Below, in pieces: positions 26,871 to 36,578 of a DNA stretch of 56,508 bases. Under the pieces are notes generated by a model. The model ran no database searches. It was not told where the DNA came from and saw only the letters and a list, made by a program, of their open reading frames with translations. How positions within the stretch are numbered: position 1 is the stretch's first letter; every line of letters begins with the position of its first letter. This DNA comes from Candidatus Neomarinimicrobiota bacterium (GTDB lineage Bacteria > Fidelibacterota > JAANXI01). A program made the position numbers and the translations under genes. The stretch lies in NCBI GenBank assembly GCA_021734025.1, contig JAIPJS010000023.1:1-56508 (forward strand). Reading direction: 5' to 3'.

Positions 26871-28424
26871 TCAGGCAATCCCAGAATCCGCCCGTTCCCT
26901 CCGAAGAGCCAAATCAGCCTCGATTTCCGCCATCTTTTCCGACGTTAGCGGATAGAACATAAATACGCCCGCTGCCACAAAGACAAAAACAGTCGGGATC
27001 CAGCTCATCAGTAATTTGATCCCGGGAATCGTTGCCGAAATTGTCGCAGGATCCTGACCGTCATACCCATAATTTGCCAAAACTATGCCAATGACCGCGC
27101 CGGCGAACCCGCCGCTGGCCTTCATGACAAATGTTCCGGCAGAATAGACGAGACCTGTGGCACGGCGCCCATTTTGCCATTCGGAAAAATCTGCACCATC
27201 ACCAAGCATAGTGAAATACAGTACCGGCAGTATTGCCGCGAAAAACTCGGATATACTCCCCAGAACAAAAACGGCGGTAATCTGATCCGGCCCCATATAA
27301 AATATGAACCCAGTGAAAATTCCGCTGAGTACCATCGATCCGATAAACAGACGCTTCTTGCCAAAGATTTTGGATAAATATCCGGTGAGGAATGCCGCGA
27401 CCATAGACACGATCAGCAGCACCAGCAGGTATCGCCCGGCAAGCACAGGCTCATTGGCAAAGTGCTTAAAGTAGTATGCAATCGCTCCCTGCTTCACCGA
27501 ATTGAACATGTTAAACAGAAATCCAATGCACAGCAGAATGAGCCACGGCTTATTCTGCATCACGTCCACCAAATCCTTCTGGGTTCCGCTGGTCTCCTCC
27601 CGCGGGCGATTGATCAGTTTATTAATGAAATAATATGCTCCGGCTAACACGGCAACAAGAATCACCCCGGTGGTAACGTTCCGATAGTACACGAAGGCCG
27701 AAATCGTCAGTAGGGGCAGAATAATAAAGGGCATGTTTTTCACGAGATCAATCATATCCCGCTTCATGTGGCCTTTTTGGATTTTTTGTGGCGCAACCCG
27801 CTCTTTGGTGGTTAAAAAGGTGATTACCATCAGGATTACCAGTAGCACAGCGTAGATTATCGTCGAGTACATGTAGCCCTTCTGCTGATCTCCCCGGCCA
27901 AAATATTTAACCAAATCCAGCAAGAAACCGGTCATAATGATTCCGCCGAGGAACGCTCCGGCAAAGCGGAAGCTGGATAGGCTTGCCCGCTCCTCGTGGT
28001 CCGGAGTCATTACTCCCATGAGTGCAGAGTATGGTACATTGTTCGCCGTATAGGCCAAAATGAGCCCGAGATAGGTCGCATACGCCCAGATGAGTTTTCC
28101 GGTGGGGCCAAAGTTGGGCGTCGTAAACGATAACACCATAAACAGGCCAAGCACCGGCGCAGACCAGAGAATCCACGGGCGGAATTTGCCCCAACGCGTT
28201 TCCGTCCGGTCGGCGATCATACCCATCATGACATCGGTGACGCCGTCTGACAGCCGCACTACCAGCAATAATACACCGGCCGCAGCTGCAGAGATGCCAA
28301 AGACATCAGTGTAAAAAATCATTAAAAATGCCAAAACGCCGCGCCACACCAGGTTTGCGGCAGTATCGCCCAGACCGTACCCAATCTTTTCCTTCAGCGG
28401 AAGTTTGAATTTGGCGTCACTCAT
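26871..28424 (-). CDS. GPH-family sugar:cation symporter (MelB-like)
   Basis: 517 residues, ATG at 28424 with GGAGAA upstream. Typical glycoside-pentoside-hexuronide family start (KLPLKEKIGYGLGDTAANLVW) with the conserved loop VVRLSDGVTDVMMGMIADRTETRWGK..RPW and about twelve hydrophobic helices. An unusual hydrophobic stretch of about 50 residues near 240-290 (FIILPLLTISAFVYYR...FINKLINRP) suggests an enlarged central region. It is an inner-membrane carrier using Na+ or H+. It lies directly after the cellobiose phosphorylase gene, so the natural guess is cellobiose or a short cellodextrin, but specificity cannot be read from the sequence. Confidence 0.9.
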   Translation of the reverse strand: MSDAKFKLPLKEKIGYGLGDTAANLVWRGVLAFLMIFYTDVFGISAAAAGVLLLVVRLSDGVTDVMMGMIADRTETRWGKFRPWILWSAPVLGLFMVLSFTTPNFGPTGKLIWAYATYLGLILAYTANNVPYSALMGVMTPDHEERASLSSFRFAGAFLGGIIMTGFLLDLVKYFGRGDQQKGYMYSTIIYAVLLVILMVITFLTTKERVAPQKIQKGHMKRDMIDLVKNMPFIILPLLTISAFVYYRNVTTGVILVAVLAGAYYFINKLINRPREETSGTQKDLVDVMQNKPWLILLCIGFLFNMFNSVKQGAIAYYFKHFANEPVLAGRYLLVLLIVSMVAAFLTGYLSKIFGKKRLFIGSMVLSGIFTGFIFYMGPDQITAVFVLGSISEFFAAILPVLYFTMLGDGADFSEWQNGRRATGLVYSAGTFVMKASGGFAGAVIGIVLANYGYDGQDPATISATIPGIKLLMSWIPTVFVFVAAGVFMFYPLTSEKMAEIEADLALRRERADSGIA

Positions 28425-28505
28425 TCTCGTCCATTCTCCGGTTAGTGGTCCTGTCTGTCTCTCACCATATTCAACATCTCAACACCTCTTTTTTCACAAA
28501 TTGAC

Positions 28506-30941
28506 TTATCCCAGCGATACAACAACTCTGTGTTCGCTACCGGATTCGGACAACGGAAGCCTATTCCCGTCGACGGGGTCACCGTCAATCGTAACCTGCT
28601 TTACCCCGGTGCTAACATTATCCCCGTTCACCACAGATATATGATAGGTGGCGCCACGGAATTTCCGCGTGACGCGGAAGCCGTTCCACTCTTTGGGAAT
28701 ACACGGTTCGATGGTTAGGCCATCATACCCGGGCCTGATTCCAAGGATGTACTGCGTAATAGCATAGTAATTCCAGGCCGCGGTGCCGGTGAGCCAGGAG
28801 TTTTTTCCTTCACCGGGTTTGTAGGCATCTTTTCCGGCAATCATCTGGCAATATACGTACGGTTCCACCTTGTGCAGATCGCTGATATCCTCGAGATACG
28901 ACGGCGCAATTTTCCGGTAATACTCAAAAGCGCGATCGCCACGTCCGAGCAGCGATTCCCCGATCATAATCCAGGGATTGTTATGACAAAAGACCCCGGC
29001 ATTTTCTTTGTATCCCGCCGGATAAGTGGATATCTCTCCGTACTCGATGTAATACTCCGTGAATGCCGGCTGATTCAGGACGATACCGTATTCGGTATCC
29101 AGATGCTCCTCTACCGAATCCAGCGCCCGCCTGGCCTTCCCATCGTCCAGGCCGATACCGGCCATAGTGCAGAACCCCTGGGATTCGATGAAGATTTTCC
29201 CTTCGTCGTTCTGGTGGCTGCCCACTTTATTCCCGTAATAATCGTACGCGCGCAAGAACCATTTGCCGTCCCAGCCGTGCTCTTTGATTGCCTCCGCCAT
29301 GGCGTCCACATGTTCCTGTGCTTCGGCAGCTTCCGTATCCCGGCCGATCTGGCGGCAGAGTTCAACAAAGACCCCACCATACAGTACAAACTGTCCGGCA
29401 ATCATCAGCGATTCAGCGGTGCGGCTCATCTTATTATTCGTCGTCTGGAACGATTCGTTGGGATCGGTGGAAAAACAGTTCAGGTTCAGGCAGTCGTTCC
29501 AGTCTGCCCGGCCGATGAGCGGCAATCCATGTGGGCCCAGGTTATTCACAGTATGGTAGAATGACCGTTTCAGGTGCTCAAAATGGGGCTCTGCCTTACT
29601 CTCGTCATTATCGAACGGCACCTGCTCCTCCAGGATGGAAAAATCGCCGGTCTCCTTGATGTATGAGGTGGTCGAGAGAATCAGCCACAGCGGATCATCG
29701 TTAAAGTTCCCGCCGATATCATGGTTGCCTTCCTTGGTCAGCGGCTGATACTGGTGATATGCGGTACCGTCCTCGAATTGTGTGGCGGCAATATCCAGGA
29801 TACGCTGGCGGGCCCGGGCCGGTGCCTGGTGGACAAACCCGATCAGATCCTGATTGGAATCACGGAACCCCATGCCGCGGCCGATGCCGGATTCAAAAAA
29901 CGAAGCGCTTCGCGACAAGTTAAACGTGACCATGCACTGGTACTGATTCCAGATATTCACCATCCGATCCAGTTTTTCATCGCCGCTGTCGACTGTATAA
30001 ACCGAGAGCAGCTCATCCCAGTACTTTCTGAGTTCCTGCAGGGCGGTATCAACCTTCTTCACCGAATCGATCCGCTCCATCAGCGCTCTGGCCTTTCGTT
30101 TATTGATGACGCCCTTGCTTACCCATTTATCATCGGGCTCATTTTCCACGTATCCCAGGAGAAAGATTAACTCTTTCGTCTCACCCGGAGCAAGCGTCTG
30201 TTCCAGATAGTGGGAAGCAATGGGCGACCAGCCGTGGGCTTCGGAATTCCGTGGCGTTCCTTCCAGCACCGCGTCCGGGGCGCCAAATCCGTTATAGAGC
30301 CCCGTGAAACTTTCCCGGTCGGTATCATATCCGTCAATCGGCGCATTGACCGAGTAAAACGCGTAATGGTTCCGGCGCTCTTTGTATTCAGTCTTGTGAT
30401 AAATCGCTGAGCCCTCGATTTCCACCTCACCTGTGGAGAAATTTCGCTGGAAATTGGTCATATCGTCCTCGGCGTTCCAGAGACACCATTCCACCAACGA
30501 AAACAGTTTTATCGATTTGGTCTGGCCTGTCGTGTTTTTCAGGGTCAGTTTCTGTACTTCCGCCCAGGAATTCAGCGGAACAAAATAAAGCACCTCCGCG
30601 CGGATACCGTTTTTTTCTCCCGAAATAATCGAATAACTCAGTCCGTGGCGGCAGCTATAATCGTCCAGCGGCGTTTTCACCGGCTTCCAGCCAGGAGACC
30701 AGACGGTCTCGCCATCTTTGATGTAGAAGTATTTTCCGCCGTCATCGATTGGGACATTATTGTAGCGGTAGCGGGTGAGCCGGCGATATTTGGCATCTTT
30801 GCAGAACGTGTACCCACCTGCCGTATTCGAGATGAGACTGAAAAAATCCTGATTGCCCAGATAATTTATCCATGGATAGGGTGTCCGGGGATCCGTGATT
30901 ACGTATTCGCGGGCGGCATCGTTAAAGTGACCGAATTTCAT
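28506..30941 (-). CDS. cbp: Cellobiose phosphorylase (GH94)
   Basis: 811 residues from the ATG at 30941, with GAGG eight bases upstream; an in-frame TTG at 30959 is less likely. The sequence matches cellobiose phosphorylases from its first residues ([55 protein letters not shown]) to the end ([14 protein letters not shown]). Other hallmarks: [33 protein letters not shown], and [12 protein letters not shown], which carries the catalytic general acid Asp. The enzyme splits cellobiose with phosphate to glucose 1-phosphate and glucose, saving one ATP. Cytoplasmic, no signal. Preceded by GH9 and followed by the GPH transporter. Its presence makes cellobiose the expected end product of the pathway. 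Confidence 0.95.
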   Translation of the reverse strand: MKFGHFNDAAREYVITDPRTPYPWINYLGNQDFFSLISNTAGGYTFCKDAKYRRLTRYRYNNVPIDDGGKYFYIKDGETVWSPGWKPVKTPLDDYSCRHGLSYSIISGEKNGIRAEVLYFVPLNSWAEVQKLTLKNTTGQTKSIKLFSLVEWCLWNAEDDMTNFQRNFSTGEVEIEGSAIYHKTEYKERRNHYAFYSVNAPIDGYDTDRESFTGLYNGFGAPDAVLEGTPRNSEAHGWSPIASHYLEQTLAPGETKELIFLLGYVENEPDDKWVSKGVINKRKARALMERIDSVKKVDTALQELRKYWDELLSVYTVDSGDEKLDRMVNIWNQYQCMVTFNLSRSASFFESGIGRGMGFRDSNQDLIGFVHQAPARARQRILDIAATQFEDGTAYHQYQPLTKEGNHDIGGNFNDDPLWLILSTTSYIKETGDFSILEEQVPFDNDESKAEPHFEHLKRSFYHTVNNLGPHGLPLIGRADWNDCLNLNCFSTDPNESFQTTNNKMSRTAESLMIAGQFVLYGGVFVELCRQIGRDTEAAEAQEHVDAMAEAIKEHGWDGKWFLRAYDYYGNKVGSHQNDEGKIFIESQGFCTMAGIGLDDGKARRALDSVEEHLDTEYGIVLNQPAFTEYYIEYGEISTYPAGYKENAGVFCHNNPWIMIGESLLGRGDRAFEYYRKIAPSYLEDISDLHKVEPYVYCQMIAGKDAYKPGEGKNSWLTGTAAWNYYAITQYILGIRPGYDGLTIEPCIPKEWNGFRVTRKFRGATYHISVVNGDNVSTGVKQVTIDGDPVDGNRLPLSESGSEHRVVVSLG

Positions 30942-30962
30942 CCGGGGACCTCGTTTCAACTA

Positions 30963-32672
30963 TCATTTTGGTGAACTAAAATAGCCTGCAACAAACACGA
31001 GCGGTGCGTTCCAGTTGATGGCAATCTCGTTGGATGCGTAACTGTCCAACGAATCCGCATAACACAATGCCGGCGGTGTGTCTTCGGTAAATCTTTCCAT
31101 TAATACGCGGTCCTGCCGATCTTCGTTTGGCCCGCCGGCCAGGAGGCCGGGAACCGGTTGGACTATACCATCAGCAGCGGATTGCCGGTGATGGATATGC
31201 ATCGGTGACCGTTCGCCAACTCCGGTGAGAAATGTCATTTCGTGAGCATTTGTGCCTAGGATATAATTAAGCTGATCCAGCGCACCGTTGTAATAAGCGG
31301 AATCGTCAAACGTTTCATACCCCATAAGAAGGAGCATGGCCCGGTTCATAGCCAGCGAATTACTGCCCCAGTTGAATTCACCTGGAGCAATTGCCGTGCG
31401 GAATCCGCTCCGGTTGATGATTTCGATTACAGCATCACATTGCTCTCTGAGTGCGGATTGAAGCGTAGCTTTCACTTCCGGATCGGCTGCTTGACGGGAT
31501 GTCCACAGATACGTGAGATGCCCCAGTGTTCCGACCTGATTCCAGGTAAAATTATTTGCCATGGGCTTAACGTCATCAAAATGGTCCAGGAAATAGCGGT
31601 GATACCGTTTCCCGCCTGTGGTCTCGTATAATTCGGCTGCGGCCCAAATCCGCTCATCGCTGTCGTCTCTGTCACCGTATTCTCCGGTATTGGTTCCGGC
31701 CGGATTGTGAAATCCGCCTCTCGGCACGATATCCGGATTGGCTTCCAAAAAATTCCATGCGCGAATGGCGCTCTGCTGGAGCCGCTCAGAAAACGCCTGG
31801 TCAAAGGGCGCCAAAGTTCTCGCTGCTCTCGCTGTCAATGCCGCAAAATCCGCCGTCGCCGCAGAAGCGACCTCATAAATGTACCGGAGGCTGTCCTGTG
31901 GTTCCGGCATCACCATTCCGGTAAACCGCTGGGTCGTCAACTTGTGGTACACTCCGCCATCCGAGCGCTGCATCGTTATGGTCCATTCGAGTTCGCAGCG
32001 GATCTCATCCAGGATATCCGGGATACCGTTTCCGCTCTCCGGGATGCCAATGTCATCCCTGGCAAACTCGTCCGGGAAATAGTCATACGCCATGAGCAAT
32101 GTCCCGACTGTAATGCCTGCCGGAACCATATATTTTCCGTAGTCGCCGGCGTCATGCCATCCGCCTGTGGATTCTATATGGGTATCGGACCTCAGGGATA
32201 CGTGTGGAGTAGCATCATCCTGGTGACAGGCCGAATGTTTATACACTTCCGCTGCCGGATCCTCCAGCGCTGTTCCGCATCTCTGGAAGTAAAATCCCTT
32301 CAGCGCTTTGCGAAACACGTCGGAATATACGTATCCGGCAATACGAAATTTTCCGGTGGCTGATCCGTCTGTCGCAGTTATATAGTACATGCCGGTTATG
32401 TTAACCGGACCAAAATCACCGCGATTAATTACTAAACCGGTCGATTCGTCCACCCCGGCCGAACTGGTCAATTCCCCGCGATAGACAATTGCTCCGTCCG
32501 TTGCATCATGCACCATAAAACTATCGGCAGGGCCGACAGCGTATACGAACTTTTCGGCAGTCGGGAGGTATCCGGCCTGGTTGACGACTAGCAACGGCTC
32601 TCCTGCCTGAGTCGTCCCGCCGAGAAGGAATAAAATTACATACAGCACATACGTTTTCAGATAATCGGTCAT
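30963..32672 (-). CDS. GH9 cellulase with N-terminal Ig-like domain
   Basis: 569 residues, ATG at 32672 preceded by GGGGAAAATG. Signal peptide to about residue 24 (..FLLGGTTQAG). An N-terminal CelD_N Ig-like domain spans about 26-115 (LLVVNQAGYLPTAEKFVYAV). The GH9 (alpha/alpha)6 barrel follows: KGFYFQRCGTAL, GGWHDAGDYGKYMVP (catalytic base Asp pair), ILDEIRCELEWTITMQRSDGG, RSPMHIHHRQS (subsite His) and the proton donor Glu in SYASNEIAINWNAPLVF near the C-terminus. No T9SS tail or CBM, so periplasmic, where it would shorten imported cellodextrins. The phosphorylase gene starts about 20 bases downstream. Confidence 0.95.
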   Translation of the reverse strand: MTDYLKTYVLYVILFLLGGTTQAGEPLLVVNQAGYLPTAEKFVYAVGPADSFMVHDATDGAIVYRGELTSSAGVDESTGLVINRGDFGPVNITGMYYITATDGSATGKFRIAGYVYSDVFRKALKGFYFQRCGTALEDPAAEVYKHSACHQDDATPHVSLRSDTHIESTGGWHDAGDYGKYMVPAGITVGTLLMAYDYFPDEFARDDIGIPESGNGIPDILDEIRCELEWTITMQRSDGGVYHKLTTQRFTGMVMPEPQDSLRYIYEVASAATADFAALTARAARTLAPFDQAFSERLQQSAIRAWNFLEANPDIVPRGGFHNPAGTNTGEYGDRDDSDERIWAAAELYETTGGKRYHRYFLDHFDDVKPMANNFTWNQVGTLGHLTYLWTSRQAADPEVKATLQSALREQCDAVIEIINRSGFRTAIAPGEFNWGSNSLAMNRAMLLLMGYETFDDSAYYNGALDQLNYILGTNAHEMTFLTGVGERSPMHIHHRQSAADGIVQPVPGLLAGGPNEDRQDRVLMERFTEDTPPALCYADSLDSYASNEIAINWNAPLVFVAGYFSSPK

Positions 32673-32896
32673 TAATCATTTTCCCCAATCCAACGTGGGT
32701 TTTGGACGCCTTTGGAAGGAAATACTCTATGGATATTTGAACAGTAAATCCGGAATCGGCTCCGGATTATTTTCTCCGATTGCTCCCGTTAAAGGTTTCG
32801 ATCAATATACCAGCACAGTGAACGCCCGCATCCAACAAGTACTGTATCAATTTACAAGCGCTCACTCTGTTGGTATCTGTCCACAGTCGTCGTGCA
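32673..32896. other. Intergenic gap before GH9 with a small hairpin
   Basis: 224 bases. An inverted repeat AATCCGGA-N6-TCCGGATT lies at 32747-32768, followed by ATTTTC on the plus strand. It might attenuate transcription between the symporter genes and GH9, but the T run is weak. No TTATC-N5-GATAA site is present here. A separate promoter for GH9 is possible but not visible. Confidence 0.35.
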
Positions 32897-33118
32897 CTAC
32901 TCGACAGTAACCCCTCTGTTCAGGAACAGAAAGACACCGCCGACAATGAGCATAATGCCGCCCCACCAGATGTTCGGATGAACCTCCTGCAGTACGGTCG
33001 TACTATGGGATGGATAAATCAGGTAATAGATACCTGCGACAAAGATTAATCCACCGATAATCAGCAGAATCAGCCCGATAAAAAACCAGATTGGGCGCAT
33101 TCCTTTTTCCTCAGCCAT
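32897..33118 (-). CDS. Small two-helix membrane protein linked to the symporter
   Basis: 73 residues, ATG at 33118 with GGAGTAAGAG upstream. Two hydrophobic helices (WFFIGLILLIIGGLIFVAGI at about 11-30 and WWGGIMLIVGGVFLFLN at about 51-67) joined by a polar loop with YPSHSTT. It lies 16 bases after the SSS symporter stop, so it is translated from the same message. This recalls the small subunits that accompany some sodium/solute symporters (for example the DUF4212/DUF485 type), but I see no sequence match to those. It may be an accessory subunit of the transporter; this is inferred from position only. Confidence 0.6.
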   Translation of the reverse strand: MAEEKGMRPIWFFIGLILLIIGGLIFVAGIYYLIYPSHSTTVLQEVHPNIWWGGIMLIVGGVFLFLNRGVTVE

Positions 33119-33134
33119 ATCTCTTACTCCTCTC

Positions 33135-34796
33135 TTACCAGAAAATGATATTCAAAATAACCAGAACCACCACAGAAATGATCGCGTAAAATTCAGGCTT
33201 GCGGTAATATTTCACGTCCTTTGTCTCCGCTTCTTCGGTGAGTCCCTTCACGAGACCGACCAGTTCGCTGTGTGGCTTCTTTTTGGTAAAAAAGCTGATA
33301 ATGATCGTTACAAAGAAGCAAATCAGCCAGGCCCACCAGGCGCGCCAGAAGTTGGCCGCCATATCACTGGCAACGCCGGACATGGTAATGGCGCTCTCTG
33401 CTATCCAGCCGAACCGGACACCCAGCCACATGGTGAAAGACGCCGTCATACCGACCAGCAGTCCCCAGAATGCGCCGTTGGGCGTAATCCATTTCACGAA
33501 CATACCCAGCAGCATGGTGGCAAAGAGGGGGGCGTTCACCCAGGAAAAGATCGCCTGCATATAATCCATAATGGTCGGCATACTTTTGGCCCAGTACGCA
33601 GTCACAACACTCAGGATGATCCCTGCAATAGTAGCAACCCGCCCCATCCAGAGAAGGTGTTCACTGGACGCGTCCTTTTTTATAACTGATTTGTAGATAT
33701 CGTAGGTCCAGACGGTATTAAACGCGCTGATATTCCCCGCCTGTCCGGCCATAAATCCGGCAAGCAGGGCGGTGATACCCAGTCCGATCAACCCGTTGGG
33801 ATAATACCGGACAATCAACATGGGAAGTGCGGAATCATAATTAATGCTGCCCCCGTCCTGCAACAGCTGGAATCCGCTGCCCGGATCATTGGACAACACC
33901 AGTGCAATCAGGCCGCCAACGACGACGATGAACGGAAGGGCCATCTTGAAAAACGACGCGATAATCGGGGTCATCCGGGCGGATCGCAAATCTTTGGCAG
34001 AAAAGGCACGCTGCACCACCAGAAAATCAGTGGTCCAATAGCCGAATGAAAGAACAAAGCCCAACCCTAGAACGATCCCCCCCCAGGTCACCAGCATCCC
34101 GTTTTGTGTGGGATCGGTTGAGGTGGACCAGAGGGTATTGAACGATTCGGGAACCCGCGCAAAGATTTCCTGCATGCTGCCAATTTCTACGATACCGAGA
34201 ATTACCACCAGGAACAGCCCGAACCAAATCAGAAAGAACTGGACAATTTCAGTGAAAATGGCGGACATCAGTCCACTCAGGGTGACATACGCTGCAACGG
34301 TTGCCGCGGATGCCCACATGCTAATATCCCAGTTCCATCCCAGGAAGGTGTGGAGCACCAGTGCCATGGCATACAGGTTGATCCCGGAAACCAGCAGCGT
34401 CATTACGCCAAAGGAAATAGCGTTTAATACGCGTGTCTTTTCATCGAACCGGAGTTTGAGATATCCGGGAATCGATTTGATTTTGCTGCTGTAATAAAAC
34501 GGCATCATATAGATGGCCAGGAACAGCATTGCCGGGATAGCGCCAATCCAATAGAAGTGCGCCACGTACATCCCGTATTTGAAAGTATTCCCGGTCATCC
34601 CCAGGAGCTCCAACGCCCCCATATTTGCCGAGAGAAAGGCCAAACCGGCGACCCATGAACTGTTTTTACGGCCGGCCAGGAAAAAATCTTCGTCGTTTTT
34701 GGTGAATCGCTTCAGATAATAGCCGATACCAAGGACGAATCCGAAATAGACAGCAATAATTACCCAGTCAACAAACGCTAACCGTATGGCATCCAC
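33135..34796 (-). CDS. SSS-family sodium/sugar symporter
   Basis: 553 residues from a GTG at 34796 with AAGG close upstream. The sodium:solute symporter family is clear: VDWVIIAVYFGFVLGIGYYL, EDFFLAGRKNSSWVAGLAF, SANMGALELLGMTG, GFMAGQAGNISAFNTVWTYD and about fourteen helices. The combination with AGRKNSSW and SAFNTVWT resembles SglT-type sugar carriers. It is an inner-membrane, Na+-driven importer for a sugar, probably glucose or a gluco-oligosaccharide from the upstream hydrolases. First gene of the third transcription unit. A palindromic operator pair lies about 200 bases upstream, and the gene borders the two-component operon. Confidence 0.9.
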   Translation of the reverse strand: MDAIRLAFVDWVIIAVYFGFVLGIGYYLKRFTKNDEDFFLAGRKNSSWVAGLAFLSANMGALELLGMTGNTFKYGMYVAHFYWIGAIPAMLFLAIYMMPFYYSSKIKSIPGYLKLRFDEKTRVLNAISFGVMTLLVSGINLYAMALVLHTFLGWNWDISMWASAATVAAYVTLSGLMSAIFTEIVQFFLIWFGLFLVVILGIVEIGSMQEIFARVPESFNTLWSTSTDPTQNGMLVTWGGIVLGLGFVLSFGYWTTDFLVVQRAFSAKDLRSARMTPIIASFFKMALPFIVVVGGLIALVLSNDPGSGFQLLQDGGSINYDSALPMLIVRYYPNGLIGLGITALLAGFMAGQAGNISAFNTVWTYDIYKSVIKKDASSEHLLWMGRVATIAGIILSVVTAYWAKSMPTIMDYMQAIFSWVNAPLFATMLLGMFVKWITPNGAFWGLLVGMTASFTMWLGVRFGWIAESAITMSGVASDMAANFWRAWWAWLICFFVTIIISFFTKKKPHSELVGLVKGLTEEAETKDVKYYRKPEFYAIISVVVLVILNIIFW

Positions 34797-35112
34797 AACC
34801 TTGCTCCTTCTGGTCTATGCAGTAGGTTTCCTACACCATTGATTCAATTCACTGAATAACAGGTGCAGAGGTATACTGCTTAGTTCAAAAATTGCGCCAA
34901 GCGCCGCCGTGGCGAAGGCTCGTTACCTGTTTCCGTCTAACTGACTCTTTATCTCTGTGTGACTACTTTTTTCCCTTCCTGAAATACCGGAAAATTATTA
35001 TTTAGATAATTCATTTGTTATCATAGTGATAAGGAAGTCGGCTTGTCGTCCGCGATTCCTGCCGATTCTCGCTATTTCATAATTGTAGGTTGAATTTCTT
35101 TTTACCAATCTC
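34797..35112 (-). promoter_or_regulatory. Promoter region of the symporter operon
   Basis: 316 bases between the regulator gene stop and the symporter start. It contains the operator pair at 34995-35032. The closest thing to a -24/-12 promoter on the minus strand (GG and GC near 34819-34831) has nine instead of ten intervening bases, so I do not call it. Nothing else recognisable. Confidence 0.45.
34995..35032. promoter_or_regulatory. Tandem operator sites TTATC-N5-GATAA
   Basis: A perfect site TTATCATAGTGATAA lies at 35018-35032 and a one-mismatch site TTATTATTTAGATAA at 34995-35009. Centre-to-centre distance is 23 bases, the same as at 23547-23584. They lie about 200-220 bases upstream of the symporter start. 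Confidence 0.65.
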
Positions 35113-36561
35113 TCATTTTAACCCAAGGTCTTTGCACATCCGATGAAAATTCGGTGGCGCCAGCCCCAGTTGGCGGGCAGCTTCCGCATCGGTGTCTGTT
35201 AACTCACGAACAAAAGTGACGTATTCCGCCCGGAACCGTTCCTCAATTTCCCGCAGTGGCTGGATATTTTCCTCTCTGAAAACCGAACGGAATCCGTTAC
35301 CACTGGTGCTCTGGTTCACGATTCCCAGCACCGATTTCACATCGCTGACAGACGGTTTTTTATCGAAAATCAACAACAGACGCTGAATCACATTCTGGAG
35401 TTCGCGGACGTTCCCCGGCCAGTTGTGCTCGCTGAGGACCTGCATCACATCGTCGTTTAAGGGCAAAGGCGGTGTGCCCATTCTGGTACAAAATTTTTCC
35501 ATAAAATACTCGGTTAATACCGGAATATCCTCTCTTCTCTCCCGGAGTGCCGGGACTTCAATCTGCAGGACATTCATCCGGTAAAAGAGATCCTCCCGGA
35601 ACTCCCGTCGCTTAACCAGTTCTTCGAGACGGCGGTTTGTCGCGGCAATAATCCGGACGTCCACCTGGTAGCTCTTGTGCCGTCCGATTTTATCAATTTC
35701 GCCCTCCTGCAGGACGCGGAGCAGTTTTGTCTGTGCTTTCAGCGGGAGCTCGGAGACTTCATCCAGGAAGACCGTCCCGCCGTCGGCCTGCTCGAACAGG
35801 CCTGATTTATTTTTTTGGGCGCCGGTAAACGCGCCCCGCTCGTAGCCGAACAATTCGCTTTCGATGAGATTTGCCGGCATACTCCCACAGTTCACGGTAA
35901 CGAAGTTCTCGTACCGACGGGGACTGTTGTAGTGAAGGTTTGTCGCGACCAGCTCTTTGCCGGTCCCGGATTCACCGTAAATCAAAACGCTGGCGTGCGT
36001 CTTTCCCACGCGCTCCACCTGCTGATGCAGTTTCTGAATCGGCGGTGATTTGCCGATGATTTTTTTCTCCTGCAAGATTTCACGCACCCGTTGATCCAGT
36101 TTGGACTGGGTGCGGTTCCGCTCTAACTCCAGCTTGCGGCGCTGATAGGCATTCTGGATACTCAGTACAAAATCCGTGGGCTGATAGATGTAATCCTCGA
36201 TATCGCCGGGATATTTGGTCCCGTACCAGAACGCGCCGGCTTCCATCAGGCTGTTGGCAAAGTCAAAGTCGGTCTGGTTAATCGTCATCTTGGTGATAAC
36301 GATAATCTGGATAGTGGAATCGATCGCTTTGATTTCCTGGATGAGGCTTTCGCCATGCAGGCCGCCCGCGATCTGAAAATCCATTATGACGATATCGTAC
36401 CCTTTTTTGTTATTCCTGATCAGATCAAGGGCCGTCCTCCCGTCACTGACCTCATCCAGGATGGTCAGGTTCTCCTGGTACGGCCGCAGGGTATTCTTGA
36501 TCCGGCGGATATCGAATGCTTCGTCCTCAATTAGCAAAATTTTAATTTTATCGGATATCAT
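35113..36561 (-). CDS. NtrC-family sigma-54-dependent response regulator
   Basis: 482 residues, ATG at 36561. Receiver domain 1-125 with the acidic pair at 12-13 (LLIEDEAFD) and phospho-acceptor Asp61 (DIVIMDFQIAGG). The AAA+ domain (about 165-400) has Walker A GESGTGKE, the sigma-54 contact loop GYERGAFTGAQ, Walker B GGTVFLDEVSEL and an arginine-finger region (REFREDLFYRMNVLQIEVPA). The C-terminal Fis-type helix-turn-helix is AEAARQLGLAPPNFHRMCKD. So it should activate sigma-54 promoters when phosphorylated by the kinase encoded 17 bases upstream. Likely targets are this locus's own promoters, given the shared palindromes; the binding specificity itself is inference. Confidence 0.93.
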   Translation of the reverse strand: MISDKIKILLIEDEAFDIRRIKNTLRPYQENLTILDEVSDGRTALDLIRNNKKGYDIVIMDFQIAGGLHGESLIQEIKAIDSTIQIIVITKMTINQTDFDFANSLMEAGAFWYGTKYPGDIEDYIYQPTDFVLSIQNAYQRRKLELERNRTQSKLDQRVREILQEKKIIGKSPPIQKLHQQVERVGKTHASVLIYGESGTGKELVATNLHYNSPRRYENFVTVNCGSMPANLIESELFGYERGAFTGAQKNKSGLFEQADGGTVFLDEVSELPLKAQTKLLRVLQEGEIDKIGRHKSYQVDVRIIAATNRRLEELVKRREFREDLFYRMNVLQIEVPALRERREDIPVLTEYFMEKFCTRMGTPPLPLNDDVMQVLSEHNWPGNVRELQNVIQRLLLIFDKKPSVSDVKSVLGIVNQSTSGNGFRSVFREENIQPLREIEERFRAEYVTFVRELTDTDAEAARQLGLAPPNFHRMCKDLGLK

Positions 36562-36578
36562 AGTTGACTCATTTGTTT

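Noticed and set aside
23095-35112. Sigma-54 (-24/-12) promoters near the operator sites
   Set aside because: The regulator needs such promoters, but the best minus-strand candidates (near 23228-23240 and 34819-34831) have nine, not ten, bases between GG and GC. Not good enough to call.
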